NCBI RefSeq assembly: GCF_036370855.1
Contig: NC_088100.1
Location: 106,870,387 to 106,934,386 of the forward strand
DNA: 64,000 bases
Reading direction: 5' to 3'
Source: Dromaius novaehollandiae
Taxonomy: Eukaryota > Chordata > Aves > Casuariiformes > Dromaiidae
Each line of letters begins with the position of its first letter. Position 1 is the first letter of the stretch. The position numbers and the translations under genes were made by a program. This document shows positions 46,391-60,000 of the stretch, piece by piece. Below the pieces are notes generated by a model. The model did not search any database. It was not told the origin of the DNA and saw only the letters and a program-made list of their open reading frames with translations.

Positions 46391-49300
46391 CAGTAGAGTC
46401 TACTTAGGTTAACAAAAAAGTGTAGATTTTCTGTGCATCTCTTTGGGGAATGTGAGATCACTATGTTATTAAATTCTCAGTCTTAACAGGACAGCTGAGC
46501 AACAATTTCTTTTTACATTCACTTAAATCTTTGGAAAGCAGGTTTGCTGTTCTGTTTGAACAAGTGCACTGTGTGTGTTCAAGTTTTCTTACTCTGTTTT
46601 GCTGCATGCTGATCTAGCAGCAAAAAGTCACTTTGCTTCTTTTGTTTTGCCGTTCCTATGCTTGTGGGACACCTTAGGTGTAGACTGTGGGTGAATCAAT
46701 GAGAAGTGGTCTGTGCTCCACTTGCTTCGTTAGCACTGATGTGGCTTACGCTCAAGATGACTTTTGTAAAGACTCCTACTGAGCTGTTCAAGATTTAAGT
46801 GCTCTGTGCCAGTGACTCCTGACCCTCTATGTGCCAAACTATTTCAAGTTTGTGACATTTTATAAGAATGTAAGGGATGTTATAGAAACCTGCATTCACA
46901 ATAAAATAATCCAATATGTTTTGGGAAAAAAAAGGATATTTTTCTTCACATCTGCGTGTTCTGTGCAGTACTTAGCACTGCACTTCAAAGAGTGGTAATA
47001 CAGGAGAAAGAGGAATATTTGGTCACAGTAAGCTCTAGCTGGTTTCACTGTTTTAATTTCCAAGCTGTATCCCAAATCCAAAGAAGCACTTACAAGAAAG
47101 AAGCAGTAAAACAATCTTTAGATTTTGAATATCCTGTAAGCATATTTACTGGATGTATGTGTTCATAGTCCTAATGGTTTCTCAGGTAAGGACTGATGAA
47201 CTTCCTTGACTTAAAAACTCAGGGGAGGGTGAAACACATTCATGACTTCTGAACAAGGTAGACACTGATAACTGATGGTGTGTTGGCGATAAATAGAATG
47301 ATGATCCTATTTTATATTTGAGTGTCTGGCTTGTAGTAATAGAATAAGAGATGTAGTAACAAAATAAGAGATCTTAACTAAAGAACAAAATAATATCCAG
47401 GCTTAAAAATATATCATATTTTAATTGATTAATCATGAGGAGCTTTGGCTAGTGTTGTTGCAGTACTATGTTTTAAACAAAAACAGTTGTGATATGGCTA
47501 GCTTGAATAATGAGACAGAACTCTTCTTTACCTCTGATGAAAGCACCTGTGTAATATATTAATGTTCATATAGTTGAATATATAGAGCTGCTGGATAGCC
47601 TGTGGCAGTCTTTTGCAAGAGCAGGTAATGATAATACTACCAGTGACAAAGTCTAATTGTTTCTCTATTATTGTAATGCTAGTGCATGGTAACTTAAAAA
47701 TTTCAAGCAAAGTTAGGCCGGATTGTTACTTTTATTAGCTAGATGTGGTTGGAGAGAATAAATTAGCTTTTTGATGGATTAGGCTCTTTTAAGCTTGCTG
47801 TGAAGGCTCCCACCCAAGGTTACCCTCATGGAAAAACCTGTAGTGCCTGTGCTCTGCTGCGCTTCCGTAGGAGGATTCACGCCTTACTTGTGATGCAGGA
47901 AAACGCACGCCTTCTCTGTGAGTGAAGATGCAGTCTTAGTCACAGTGATAGAGTGCTATTTTCAGCTTCCTTGGGCGCCTTCCTCCAGACTTCCTCCTTT
48001 GCCCACTGTTGGTTCACATCTTTCCCATCTTAGCGAAATACTTAGGAAGAAAGTAAAATAAAAATAAAGTAAAATATTTTTTACTTGCCTTTAAGCAGCC
48101 AGCTTTTTCAGAGTGGAAAAGGCCTTTTAATCTGTTTAATTAAATAAAATATTTGAGGGCCTAAATAAGAAAAATGGTTCATTAAGTTTATTTTAAACCT
48201 GATGATAGTATCTAAACTATTGTCACAGCAGCTTTATTGTTACATACTTTCTAATATCCTCCTTTCTGAGATTCAGTTTACCCTAGTTCATTCAGCTGCT
48301 GGCCACTGAATACCTATAACTTCCTATTTTATCACATTCTTGCCCCCCTCTTCTTTTTCCCCCACATTTTGCTTACTGAAGTGCTTTCATGCTTGAGCTT
48401 GGGTAGTTGTTGCCAACTTCCTTATGCTTCTCGCTCTGTCTAGGACCTTTTCCAGTTTTGCTCTTTTAATGACATAACCAAAATCAATACAAAGCTTTAC
48501 TAAAGCTATGTAGTTGTATCTCTTGTTTATCCTTCAAGTAATATCCTTTCGTATGGATCCCATGGAGGATTTTAGTGGGGGAATTATCTGAGTTGTAAAG
48601 CTGAAGGGAGTAAAGAAATGTTTGGCTCTTGGTGGATGGGGGAGTTGTTTTTGTTTTGGAGGCTCTTTTTGAAATTATTAATGAAAACGATTGTTACAAC
48701 TTTAAATGCTCAGCCAGTTAGACCATGTTTTCCTTGCTCTGTGTGTCTTTGCCTCCCCCCAGTAGAGTTACTGTGCTTTCTTCTCTCAGATAACAGCTGA
48801 GAGTAATCAAGAGTTTTACAATGATTAGTTAGAAAAGACATGCAATTTTCCGATGTCCTTTGTAGGGAGAGATTTTCTTTGTAAAGTCAGCTGATGTGTG
48901 AGGAACACGTTGAGAGGGAATCACGGAGTTAGGGAAGCTAAGTTTAGAACATACGCTGCAGCTACGCAGGCTGTAGTCAATGGCTTGTTTGTGCAAAAAT
49001 GGTAAATATGTGAAATTCCTTTTGAGAGTGCATGCTTGGCTTCAGTTGTATGTACGTATCTTTCTAATTCTTAGATGTTTCTGTCATTACTTAGAATAAG
49101 CAGAGGCACAGCTCAAAAATTCAGAGAATCTCACACATTGAGAGTCTGATTTTGCCATTGGAATTACCTTAGCCTGTTAAGTGCTAAGCTGAGCTTTTAC
49201 AGGGAGGATCTGGTAGGTTTCCACAAATGGGTGACATGTGTAACGTGTTCGCTCGTATCCCCATTCCAGGTTACATAAAGTTCTTCACTGAAGGTAATAG

Positions 49301-49823
49301 AATTCTTCAAAGCATTTGAGTTTTTATTTAGTATTCTTTTTCCAAGAGCAATCAGATTTTTTTTCCTGCAGTTATTACAATGTGGATTGTCTACTGATAG
49401 TTAAAAAGTTAAGGAAAATATCATTACTTGTCGAGAGGCTAAAATAATATTTTCTCTTTAAGATCAGACTCCAGAAGGAACAACAATTGTAATCGTTTAG
49501 TATGGTGAGACATACGTAGAAAATATTAATAACATTGTCTCTGAGTAGCCTACCAGGCATACCTATGTATAATAGCCTTTCAACTTTGCTTCTCTTACTT
49601 TGTTATTAAACAAACAAGGCTGGCTGCTTTTTAGAGTTTGTTCTTCCGGTGACAGACGTCAGATGCACATGAACAAAGAAAATATGTGAAAGCACTTCAC
49701 AATGAAACTCTTGCTCCATCTGCTGCATAGTCCACAGAAATCTTATGTTCAGAAAGTTGATGTGAGCAGTGAGGGTCGATCTTATATAGATGCTGGAATT
49801 AGGCACTGGAAGACATTGTTATT

Positions 49824-49857
49824 AGAGTATGTATGCCTATAGAGTATGTATGCCTAT
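49824..49857 (+). repeat. Perfect 17-bp tandem duplication
   Basis: AGAGTATGTATGCCTAT occurs twice in direct succession without mismatch, followed by AG. Like the duplication at 46355 it looks recent. Confidence 0.95.
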
Positions 49858-50051
49858 AGCAGTGTTCATGAACAGGCTAAGAGAAATCTGATCACTCAAC
49901 CTGTGTAAAGAAAAGTAGACTGATTTTTAAAAAGTTCATTTAAGAGATGTTTTAAACAAAGCCATCCTCGCTTATTGGTGATTGCAGAAGCATAGAGCTC
50001 ATACCAAAATCAAGTTAGACATTTTCTAAGTATTACAGGATAAAATTTTGA

Positions 50052-50071
50052 TTTTTTTTTTTGGGGGGGGG
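50052..50071 (+). repeat. T11-G9 homopolymer junction
   Basis: Eleven T are followed directly by nine G. This is a simple low-complexity tract and a likely site of length variation or sequencing error. Confidence 0.85.
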
Positions 50072-51135
50072 TGTTGGTTTTGAGGCAGATGTGCAAGCTT
50101 TTAGAAATCTTTGTATTTTGGTCTTAAATGCAAGCTTTTTCACCATTATTCATTAAATCTGTTTCCCAGTGGTGTGTGATACTTTGTTAAAATAGAATTA
50201 TTTTCAAAGGGAATGGTGGCAAGCCTTTTAGAGTAGCATGGAAGAGACCAGCTGGACTCCTGTATCCATCTGTTTGTTCTCATTCCCTTCACATACTAAT
50301 TATTAACCTGGAGAGGCTAAATTAAATACAACACTTGGTTATTAGTTTAAAGGCAAAGTTATTATGATAAAGAGAAATACTAACTGTGGCTGAGCTGTTT
50401 TCCAAGACTAGCTCAGTGGGAGACACATGGAAAAAAGAAAGAGAGGCATTGAGGGTACTGGCAAATATCTTGACAGGTATTACAGTCATCGTATATTGGA
50501 ATTAAGTTTATTTCCACATAATTTTTGAGAAAGGGTAAAATGTTCTACCTAATTTCAGGTCAGATATTGGGTGGTAGGAAGAAGGTAGAAAATGTATAGT
50601 TTCTTTACTATCTGCTTGGTGAGAAGAAAAAGATATTTAAATTGATAGCTGTCCCTGTGGAGCTGGAAGGGTTCTACTGAATTTGGTCAATTTAGGGGAA
50701 AAAAATACAGATGGAGCTCCCCAGGAACCTTTGGTAATTTAGGGACCGCAGCCCTGCATAATGGGGATCTGTGCTCATGTCTCATGCAGCGTTGCGGCTT
50801 TCCTCTCTCGTAAGAGGCAGGGAACAGCATAGGGCCATGGATGGTGCAGAGCCATGACAGGCCTGGTGGTGGAAGAGAGGACATTACTGTCTGACCCATC
50901 CTAAGGCTTGAAAAATTCAGCGGTGTGCATGTGAAATCTGTATAACCTGTCCTTGAAAGTTTGGAGGATGAATTCCCGGTTGTTGATAGAGGGATAGATG
51001 GTCCCTCTAACCTTCTGACATTGTCCTCATGTTCCCATAAATGACTGGTCTGCTTTCCTCAGTGTCCCTTAAGACTGAATCAGATTAATTTCTGTTATAA
51101 TGCAAGACAGAATCACATCAGGTAAGCCACCTAAA

Positions 51136-51178
51136 TGGAGAATTTTCAAACTGTGAAACAGTTTGGCACATTTCTCCA
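51136..51178. repeat. 43-nt imperfect hairpin
   Basis: TGGAGAATTTTCAAACTG and CAGTTTGGCACATTTCTCCA pair around a TGAAA loop. Both ends (TGGAGAA/TTCTCCA and CAAACTG/CAGTTTG) are perfect 7-bp stems with a mismatched middle. It is shorter than a typical pre-miRNA, and I do not match it to a known microRNA. Confidence 0.6.
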
Positions 51179-51242
51179 GAGGTATCCAAACTGTTTCATC
51201 TCTGTCCTGAACTAGTCACATTTTGAGAGTTGCCACTGCTAA

Positions 51243-51302
51243 TGGTGGGCTGGAGGCTGCTGCTGCTGCTACTGGTGGGCTGGAGGCTACTGCTGCTGCT
51301 AC
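51243..51302 (+). repeat. 30-bp minisatellite, two units, with (CTG)n core
   Basis: TGGTGGGCTGGAGGCTGCTG continues with CTGCTGCTAC and is then repeated with a single G-to-A change. A partial third unit (TGGT) follows. Each unit carries three or four CTG triplets, so it could vary by slippage. Confidence 0.9.
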
Positions 51303-54300
51303 TGGTTACTTGGCTGTAACTTTATCAGCTAGATAAAGAAGTCTGGAAATGCCTGGCTTGCAGGCTGGGACTAGTGTCAAAAAACTGTAGCTTGGGATCT
51401 GTGATCCTCCACCCCCTGATTGTCAAGGACTGGAGAAAGCAAGATGTACTTGCTTTTTGTACTAAGTTTTTTTTCTTATTATTGTTGTATTGGCTGCTCA
51501 TTTTAATGGTGATATGTTTGTTTGGAATATATACTGGTTCTTCTTTGACACTTCAATTGTAGATCCTTTGATTTGTCCTCTTCCTAAGCTTCATCCAGAT
51601 CTTCTATTTTTTATATTATTTCTTACAATTTTTCATGTCTTTTTAGTGGACAGAAAATCCAGCACCTATTGGTTTTTAATATTTTCTTTGCATCCTGTGA
51701 TGTTTTTGTCTTTCACTTTTTTTCCTCACTTGGACTATTTCAGTAATGATGTTCATTCTGTTTCATATGCTTGACTTCTACATCTCTTTCTTATATTCAC
51801 AGATGATTTCAGGTATGCTAGCTTTCTGTCTATGTTTTGAGCTCACAATATTGTCAGATATCTGCAGTACATTTTTTGTGTGATTGACAGTATTCATGAT
51901 CCACTGTATTACCATATCAGCTGGTTTAAAACATATAAAGGAATATTATTTTTAGCTGTATTACGTACTTTGCAAAATCTTTGAGGAATATTGCTGCAGA
52001 CTGTTTAACTTTTTTTATTTAAATTCCTAGTTGCATGTATTTCTAAAATGTTAAATTCAGATAGTTTGTGTTTATAAATAATTAAAGCCCAAAGGTGGTG
52101 GCATGAGTTTAGAAACGGGGGGCACTAAGGAGATGGTAGTCTGAGCCCCGCACAGAGCACACTCTTCAGCTCATGTCTTATGACTCATCCCAGGGACACA
52201 GAAGGTTTGGATGACTTAAAGTTAAGGATAAATCTGTGCAAGATTGGGGATATATTTGCTAAACTGAAATGTGGTGTAATATTTTCCACATAAAGGTAAG
52301 TAGTTACTGCAGCCCAAAGGAGTGCATATTATTTGATCTGTTAATTAACAATTATATGAAAAATAGGGCAGAGTGCACTCAACAAAAGATTATCTTCATT
52401 TTGCTTTGTCTTTTCTTTTAGTTCATCACGTCCCCTGTACCTGCTGGCTTGGATAAATAATAATTATCTTGTTATATACCTAAAACATGATTTACTCTTT
52501 CAGAAGACTTTGGTCTGAATTTAGCGGTGTTCTTAAAATGCTCCATATTGTGACAAGGAAGTAACAGTTGAACTGCAGCTCCTACCATTAGATCAGGCTT
52601 TGCTAGACTATTATTGGGGGATAAAACCAGTGTAATTGAATGCTTCTTGAATGCTGTCTCATTGATAGAAGTGTCCTACACTGTCTGAGGTACTTCTTCC
52701 TTTTAGAAATACAGTTGGTTTTCCTATGCCAAAATATACATTACTCTTTCTACTAAGAAAGTCAAACTTTGTATCTGTATTTATTTAAAAAAAGATATGC
52801 TTGTGGAATGCTGGGTTCGATTAAATCCTGATTTAAATATTAAAAACTACATCTTCTTAGCAGAAGGTGTCCAGTAGACATGTTGTCTGAGGCAGGACTT
52901 TTTAAAAGGCCTCAATGCAGAGAATCAGAGCAAAAAATATTTCCTAGCCTGAAAGTTGAAGAAATGAAACTAGTACGCTTCAGTTCAGGGGCCCGCAATA
53001 GGGAAGGTTGCCTTGCTGCTCCTCTGAAGGCTGCAGCCCCTGCGTCTGTCAGCCAGCCCTGGCGGAAGGGCATGACATAGGCATTATTGATTTGCTGTAG
53101 GTACCTGGTATGTTTTCTAATTCTCAAAACTAACCAACTGCCCAACTACTTTTAGGCTTGTTTCTATTGTATGTATTTTACTGTATGAAGGGATGTGTTG
53201 TTATGAGTCTTTGCACCTTTGGCTTAGATTTTCAAGATTCTTAGAAGTCAAGTCTCAAGAGAATATTGTGAGATCCTTCTGAATATTAGGTGAATTCATT
53301 TGAAACATAGAGCTTCGTGGGAACTGCAGAGCCCTGCACTGCCCTGCAGTTTCATTCATAGAACATCTGTGTGTCAGTTAGTATACAGTGCTATCAGGTT
53401 GGCTATTTTAATTGGTAATCTCTTCACTTTTTAGAAGAGTTACTTAAAGTTAATAAAACCCTGATGTACAATAGTAGTCTTTTCAAAACAAGATGGGAAT
53501 CTGTCTTGACAGATCCATCACTGGATCTGCTGGATAGATCCTGTAACAGGAATATAAAGACTTTAGACATACTGTCTAGCTTGGTAATGGAAAAACTTAA
53601 ACTCTTTTATGTGCTGGAAATGTTAAAGGTTTTTTGCCCATGTGTGTCATTCCTGAAATGTAGCTTTTTAAGCATGCATTGTACGTTCTCCTCCCAATCA
53701 CAGAGCCAGGGCACATAAACCAAACAAGCAAATCTGTGTTTTTGTTTGCATGGGATTTTGTTTTGCTTTTTACCAGTCCTTCTGGCTTTCCACTTTGGTA
53801 CAGAACGGGAATAAGGATCTGCTAACTACAGTTTCCCTAGAGAGACCTTGGTTTGCCTCTGGATTATGAAAGAAAGTGACGTGATCAGTTTTCTTTTCCA
53901 TGTCTTTCCTGTCCTGACTGTGTGGTTGTAGAGCAGCTTGAAGTGCAGCTAGTCTGGTCCTGCTGGCCACGCAGTCCCACTTCTTCCTCATGCCTGCAGT
54001 GGTGCTTGTGAAGCTGTTTGGAGAGCCATTCAGGGCTCTGGGACTTACCTTGGCAGAAAAGTCACCAGTTTCAGTCTGGCTTGGCTGCCTGTGTTGGCTC
54101 CCTGCCTTGCTGTGGCAGCAGCAGTGCAGCTTTAAGTGGGTGCAGGCCCGTTGTAGGCATGGGGTGGGTTGGCTTGAGCAGCCGGGATGCCATGTGCTGA
54201 CTCGTCCAGAGATTTGTGTTAGGTAGTCAGTAGGCAAGAAAAAAACATAAACTTCGTAAACTTGAGAGAAAGAACTAGTTGGGATTCAAAGCCTGTCGTG

Positions 54301-55866
54301 ATATTAACTGTGTGTGCATGTGTCTTCCTTCTGCCTTTTGCAGAAGAAACCTCAGTTGCCCCAGAAGACTAGCGGTTTGATCATGAGTGCCAGAGACACT
54401 TAGCTTTATAAGCTGGTCACTCTTTTAGTTAGTAAACCTTTTATCTTGCTGCTGTTCTCACTGTCTGGAGGCAAGCCTTAGTGTTCCAGATTGTAGTCTC
54501 CAGACTCTAGAAGCAGCTCTTTCTCCTCATTTTTTGAAGTCTGATATTAAAGCATTTTCTATTTCTTGTGCCCCTGCAAACTGTTGAGAAGCTCCATATG
54601 CTTGACATGATCCTGAACTGTAAGTTGTTTTATACCTCTTCTCTCCTGCCTTTCATCAGGGCAGATGAAAAATGACCTGGTGGCATCATCTATAAGTAAA
54701 AACTTCTGCTGGTTTCCCGTGCCAGAAGTTTCTCTTTTGGGGTGTGTTCCTGTTCGTTTGTGTTTGGTTCAGTTAACCATCAACATTAGCATTTTGTTCT
54801 TCTTGGTTCTGTTGAATGTTTTTCAGCTGACTTTGAATGCCGTGGTGTGCAGCAGCAGTGCATATAGCTGCCGAGGTTTCTGAGCCTGGCAAGATGCTCT
54901 CAGTGAGTCAGGATTTGAAAATGCTCTTTTGGAGCTGTGCGCTGGTGGTTTTGAAGATCTCACGAATGCAATAACTCAGAAAAGGCTGGCAAGGTTAAAC
55001 TGATGACCTCCTGAGAAAAGTGCAGTGGCTAGCGAGAAACATTAAAAGAACTCTCTGTGAGAAGGGCAGTGTTTCAGATGTTTTCAGGAGGCTGCAGCAG
55101 GAATAGCCTTTCTCTTCCCTTCCCCCTTCCACCTCTAATAAGTGCTTTTCTTCAAAAACACTGATTCATATTAGATTTCACATGCATAGTTACAAAGTCA
55201 GAAGGAACGAAATGGTAAATGAAATAAACCTTCAGTTCGTGCGTTTGAAATACTTGTTTTAAGTCACTCAAAACTGAGCAGCACTGTCTTAACTGTTTTA
55301 TTTTGACAAAATAGGAAATGTTGTACTCTCTTGGTTGGTAAGACTGATTCTGTAGCTTCTAGTGCTACGCTGAATGACAAGTAATTGGAAATAGGTAAAC
55401 GTACAAAGATTCTATGAAAAAATCTTTTTCTTCCTCCCCTTGTTTACACCTGGGATTTATTGCAGCAGCTTTTAGAAGTCTTGTCTTGATTTTCCTGTGT
55501 GTGGGGTGATGGTGGTGGTGGGGGTTAAGTTGGCTTGCCATAGCTGTTAATGAAGATGGTATGGTCTGACTGTCCTGAATTAGCCCTAGAAAATCTTGTT
55601 TGTGTGTTTGGGATGAGTCAGGAGTGAAAGTGCCAGATTGAAATAACTATGCCAATTTTGAGTGAAATGAAACAAATGCAGGAAGGAAGGTACTGTTCTT
55701 CTGCACCTGCATGCCTGGCTAGGCACTGAGGTTTTCTGAGGGAGGGGGTAAGAGGAGGAAATCTTTGAGCTAATTTCAGGTTAAAGACCTGATTTACTGT
55801 GATGAAGGTATTTATTTTTTCTGAAGTGTTTTGACTGACTCTTCTCCTCAGGGGAAGACTGATGCA

Positions 55867-55906
55867 TTTCTTTTTCTTTTTCTTTTCTTTTTTTTTTTTT
55901 TTTTTT
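55867..55906 (+). repeat. TTTTC-type pyrimidine tract running into poly-T
   Basis: Repeated TTTTTC/TTTTC units are followed by T20. The strand is pure pyrimidine for 40 bases, so triplex formation is possible in principle. Confidence 0.85.
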
Positions 55907-57050
55907 AACTTTGGATAAAATGTGTCTTCTATTTGATAATGAACCCCACCTTTCCATATGACTTTCCCGTTACTTTAAAAATTTGAGAGGAAGCCTATTA
56001 TAAAATGGACAGTAATGATACTAACCTCATAAATACATGAAAGCTACAAATATTTTGCAGAACTTCTTGTATATATACTTTTAAATGTATAAATTCTTTA
56101 ATAAAGTTTGGATAACTTTACATGCTATTGCATTGGTATAACCTGTGTTCAGGTGTCTGGCCTAGAGTGCTTGAAGTTGTAAACATTGCATCCTGTATAG
56201 TCAGTGATTAAAAGAAAATCAACTCCATCTGGAGCTGAGAAACTTATTTCTGATATGTCTCACAAAGCTATGTTGAGCACTTAAACAAAAACAAAAAAAC
56301 CAGCTAAACAGCTGAAAACTTCTAAGGAGCTTAGATACCATAGTAACAAGCACAGCATAAGACTTGTGACTTACTAGCTCAGTGGTCAACAATAAGTTTA
56401 TCTATTACTAGCATATATGTATGCTTTTAGAGAAGAATTTTCATTGTATACAGACATGGCCCGCGCTTTATCTTACAATAGAAATAATCGTTCTGTTTGG
56501 AGTTGTGAAGTATAGAATCTTGCATTAGGGAGAAGAGGAAAGAAAGATACAAAAACAGGTAAGGAGAAGTTATTTTGTGTAGTGTCTTGCTTCGTACTAT
56601 ATATTGAGCTCCATACTTGTTTTTTTTGAAGTTTTATATAGATGCTTTTCAGAGTTGCAGCATCAGTTAATGAATGTTCCTATATGCTTAACTGAAACCA
56701 GCTTTACTCAAAATCACTGTTTCGTATTCCTGTTAGCTTCAAGCTCTTTTAGAAGTTCATGCCTGGAATTCTTGCATATTATGTAAGTCTGATGTAAACA
56801 GAAAGATGCACATGCGTGTGTCTGATTATTTTCACTGTGTACTTCTGGAAAGCTCATGTGAGCAGGCCCAAGGTATAGGTACAAGTTAAAGACAAACCTT
56901 CTACAATTTTGTTTAATTCTCTTCTGTCTATGCCATGTGTTGGTCTTGGTATCCAAATTAAGATCTGTGTAGTCCTTTTCCTTCTTTGGATGTGGGTTTT
57001 TTGTTTTTAATCTATTCTGTTTCAGCTGAGTAGGTTGATCGCTGCTTGCT

Positions 57051-57078
57051 TTTTTTTTTTTTTATATATATATAAAAA
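57051..57078. repeat. Poly-T and (AT)5 palindrome
   Basis: T13 runs into alternating AT and then A5. TTTTT, (AT)5, AAAAA at 57059-57078 is a perfect 20-bp palindrome, followed by GC and T9. It is an AT-rich cruciform-prone, easily melted site. Confidence 0.85.
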
Positions 57079-60000
57079 GCTTTTTTTTTAATGAAGTTTC
57101 TATCTTGCAGTCACATTCTAGTAGTATGCATTTAACTACTGGTAAGGAATTATGAAAAGAATCATGCATTTTCTCTTTTTAATTTGCACCCCCCCACACT
57201 TTCTTATGTGTATGAGATGAAAGATGAGAGTGGATAGTGCTCTGTTAATGTTTTGATTGAAATTAGAGCTGATTTAGTGATAGTGTGATATGATGGATAC
57301 ATGTGGCAAGAGTAAGCTGTAGTTTTATGCAAGTAGGAGTTTACCTGGGAGAGGAATGAAATCCTTCTTTTGGCACCAGCGGGTGGATTAGGTGCTACCA
57401 TCTCATGCTCAGCGGCGTTGCACCACCCGTTGTACCTGGCAGCACAGGGCACTGAACGTGCCACGTGTGACGCACAAGAAGCTGGTCTGAACATCTGTGT
57501 TGGTTTCTATATTGAAGCTGCCAAAGACTCTTTAAAAAACTTTCTTTTACTTTAGTTTGGTTTGTTACATCAGGTACTACAGAAATAGTTACAGACAGCA
57601 GGAGATTAAAATGTGGAAAGCAACTGAACATTTAGGACATCCCTTGTCATCTTCTTTCTTCCCTTTTCTCTCTGCTTCTGTATTGCGAATCAAAGCTGCT
57701 GCAAAACAAAGCCTTATAGAAGACACATGATGGTAGATCTGTTTTGAGGTCTTTGTCTCCAAATGCATAGCAATATGAATTCTGCTGTGGGCTAGTTAAA
57801 ATACAATAATCCTAAACTGAATCTCTGCTGATTTATCTGTTGACAACCTATTGGGCCATCATAAGTAATAGTGTGATTTATGAAGTTCTAGGTGACCATA
57901 GGCATATCAGAAAGCTCACAGTGGAAGTGACTTTTAAGATCCCCTTCTGTTTCAGGAACTGAGAAATGGAGATCTGCCATATTGTATTTCAAAGGCAAGA
58001 GTTTCAGTCAGAAACACCTTAGAAGAGGTTTTCTGTAGACTCTCAGAGAGGGACAGTTTAAAAATGTTTCAGGTAAGCATCAATAAGACATTTGAGAACT
58101 TGTGTCTGAAAGCATATTTTCATTACTACAAGATCTGTGAGAGGGCCATGTGCAGTCCACCCAGCAAAGCTATTGCGCTTTCCATTTGGTATGGTATCGT
58201 GACATGTTTGTGGAAGGTGAGGACATATTTTATACATACATGCAATATAAAGAATATGAAGTATATAAAGTTAAATGACCTTCTTAGCTGATAATCTCCA
58301 CTTCTCATCTTTTTGAGAGGAAGCTAAACCGAAAGGCTAATGTGTGTTATATGCACCTGTGTTCTGAGAAACCCTTTATTCCCTGGGCGTGTTGTAGATA
58401 AGGGCCAAGGCTATGAATCTGGCATCACCTTCTGTAGGAAACTAGGTTAGTGAAGCATGGTTTTATGTTGAAGAAGCAATTTATAGAGCAGTGTTTTTGT
58501 ATGCAGGAAGCTACTATTCTGCTTGGTACAGGCAGGAGGTGCCTAAGGCATAGCGAGGCTGAATCTCTTGTAGGTGCTAGAGTGCATACTCAGTTCTGCT
58601 GCTAAGCAATGATTACTAGAAGGAACTGAGGAAAAATTGCAAGTCGCAGATTAACCTGATCATTTTGGGGGGTGAAGAGTCTTCAGCGTGCTTCAGACCC
58701 GTCAGTGTTTCCTTGCTCATTAGTGTGACTTCTCTAGTCTAGATTCAGCCCCCACTAATTGCTCTGTAGTCCTGAGGTGACTTTTTAACGGCAGTTAGTG
58801 TTTTGATAAATAGCATGGTCTGTCGTTCTGGAGGGTATAGTGGTATTCATAGTAAGCAATATTGAAATGAGAATATTTTGGCTTTTACAGTTGGAAAGTG
58901 GAGCTTGCATTTTCTGTCTGTCTGATTAGCTGATCTCTTTTCTCCGGAAAAGGTGGGTTGTATTAGTTTATAATGTGTTGAAATGCAAAACTGGATTGGA
59001 ATTAATAACCTAGATTTTCCCTTCTATAGAAAAGTTTGTGTTCATGCCTGTATCTGTGTAACACATAAAAGGTAGGGAAGGAAATTAATAATTTTATGCC
59101 CTCAATTAAGTTAACAGCCCAAAACTTTGGTATCACCAATAATAGCAGTTGGATTCAAAGAAAGGAAATGTAAATAGGTGATCTTTAAGTTTTCTGATTC
59201 AATACATATTTTTACTCTTAGGCAATTATGAAGGATTTTTTGCCCTAAGATAAGAGATATTCTTTGCTGCGAAACAGGCTGAAAAAGTTCTTTTAACACA
59301 AGAGTTGGCTTGCAAGCTGAGTTCAGGATGGTGCTGAATGGTCAGAGGAGACTGATGAGAATATCAGTGGCCTATAGCTGATGAATGCCTTTAAGTTTTT
59401 AAATTAAAAATAAACCTGTGTATAATCCGCTGAGTAGAGAGTTAAGGATACAGTTAAGAGTGTAGTCCTTTGTCTGGGCTAGCAATTATAATTACTTTGC
59501 AAAATATGACAGCTGTTATAAATGCTTACATGTAGGGCACATGCTTGAAAATGCTCAGGGTTATGTATATAAAAATTGGCTGCACAAAGCTGAAGTTCAG
59601 AAAGGGAGATAATACTGGGAGGAGAAACGTGATGATGTGCTTTTTTTCTAGCACCACACCTGTGTACTTTGATTCTGTGGGTTCACTGTACTGAGGTATT
59701 TGACTTGTGGAAATTTAAGCAGGGGAGGTTTCACAAACTTTTTACTCCTGAGAAGTGCATTTGTGGGCCCGCTGATGAATGGATAATGCTGATATATGGC
59801 CAAGTTCACAGCCTTGGCCTTTATCTGCAAAATGCTCAGTAAACAAAGGGCTTCTGTGGCTTGGAGGGACTATGGAGACCTTTGTTGTGGTTTGACTGAG
59901 CAAGCACGTGTGGCTTGGTGGCTAGGATTGTTTTGGGGACTTTCTAAGACTGAGCTGTAAGCGCAGTTAATGTTTTTGTTAAATGCAGGTTTAACCAAAG

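Larger units (their letters stand above)
46391..51135 (+). other. MARK1 intron 1, middle part, no nested gene seen
   Basis: AT-rich intronic sequence with short chance frames only. It contains a 17-bp duplication at 49824-49857 and a T11-G9 junction at 50052-50071. Confidence 0.65.

Noticed and set aside
52810..52830. Possible tRNA B box (GGTTCGA) near 52813
   Set aside because: The following bases do not complete the B box, and no A box or cloverleaf arms are found at the right distance.
53770..54237. 155-codon minus-strand open frame in intron 1
   Set aside because: No domain, antisense to MARK1, and a second unrelated frame is open on the other strand over the same GC-richer patch.
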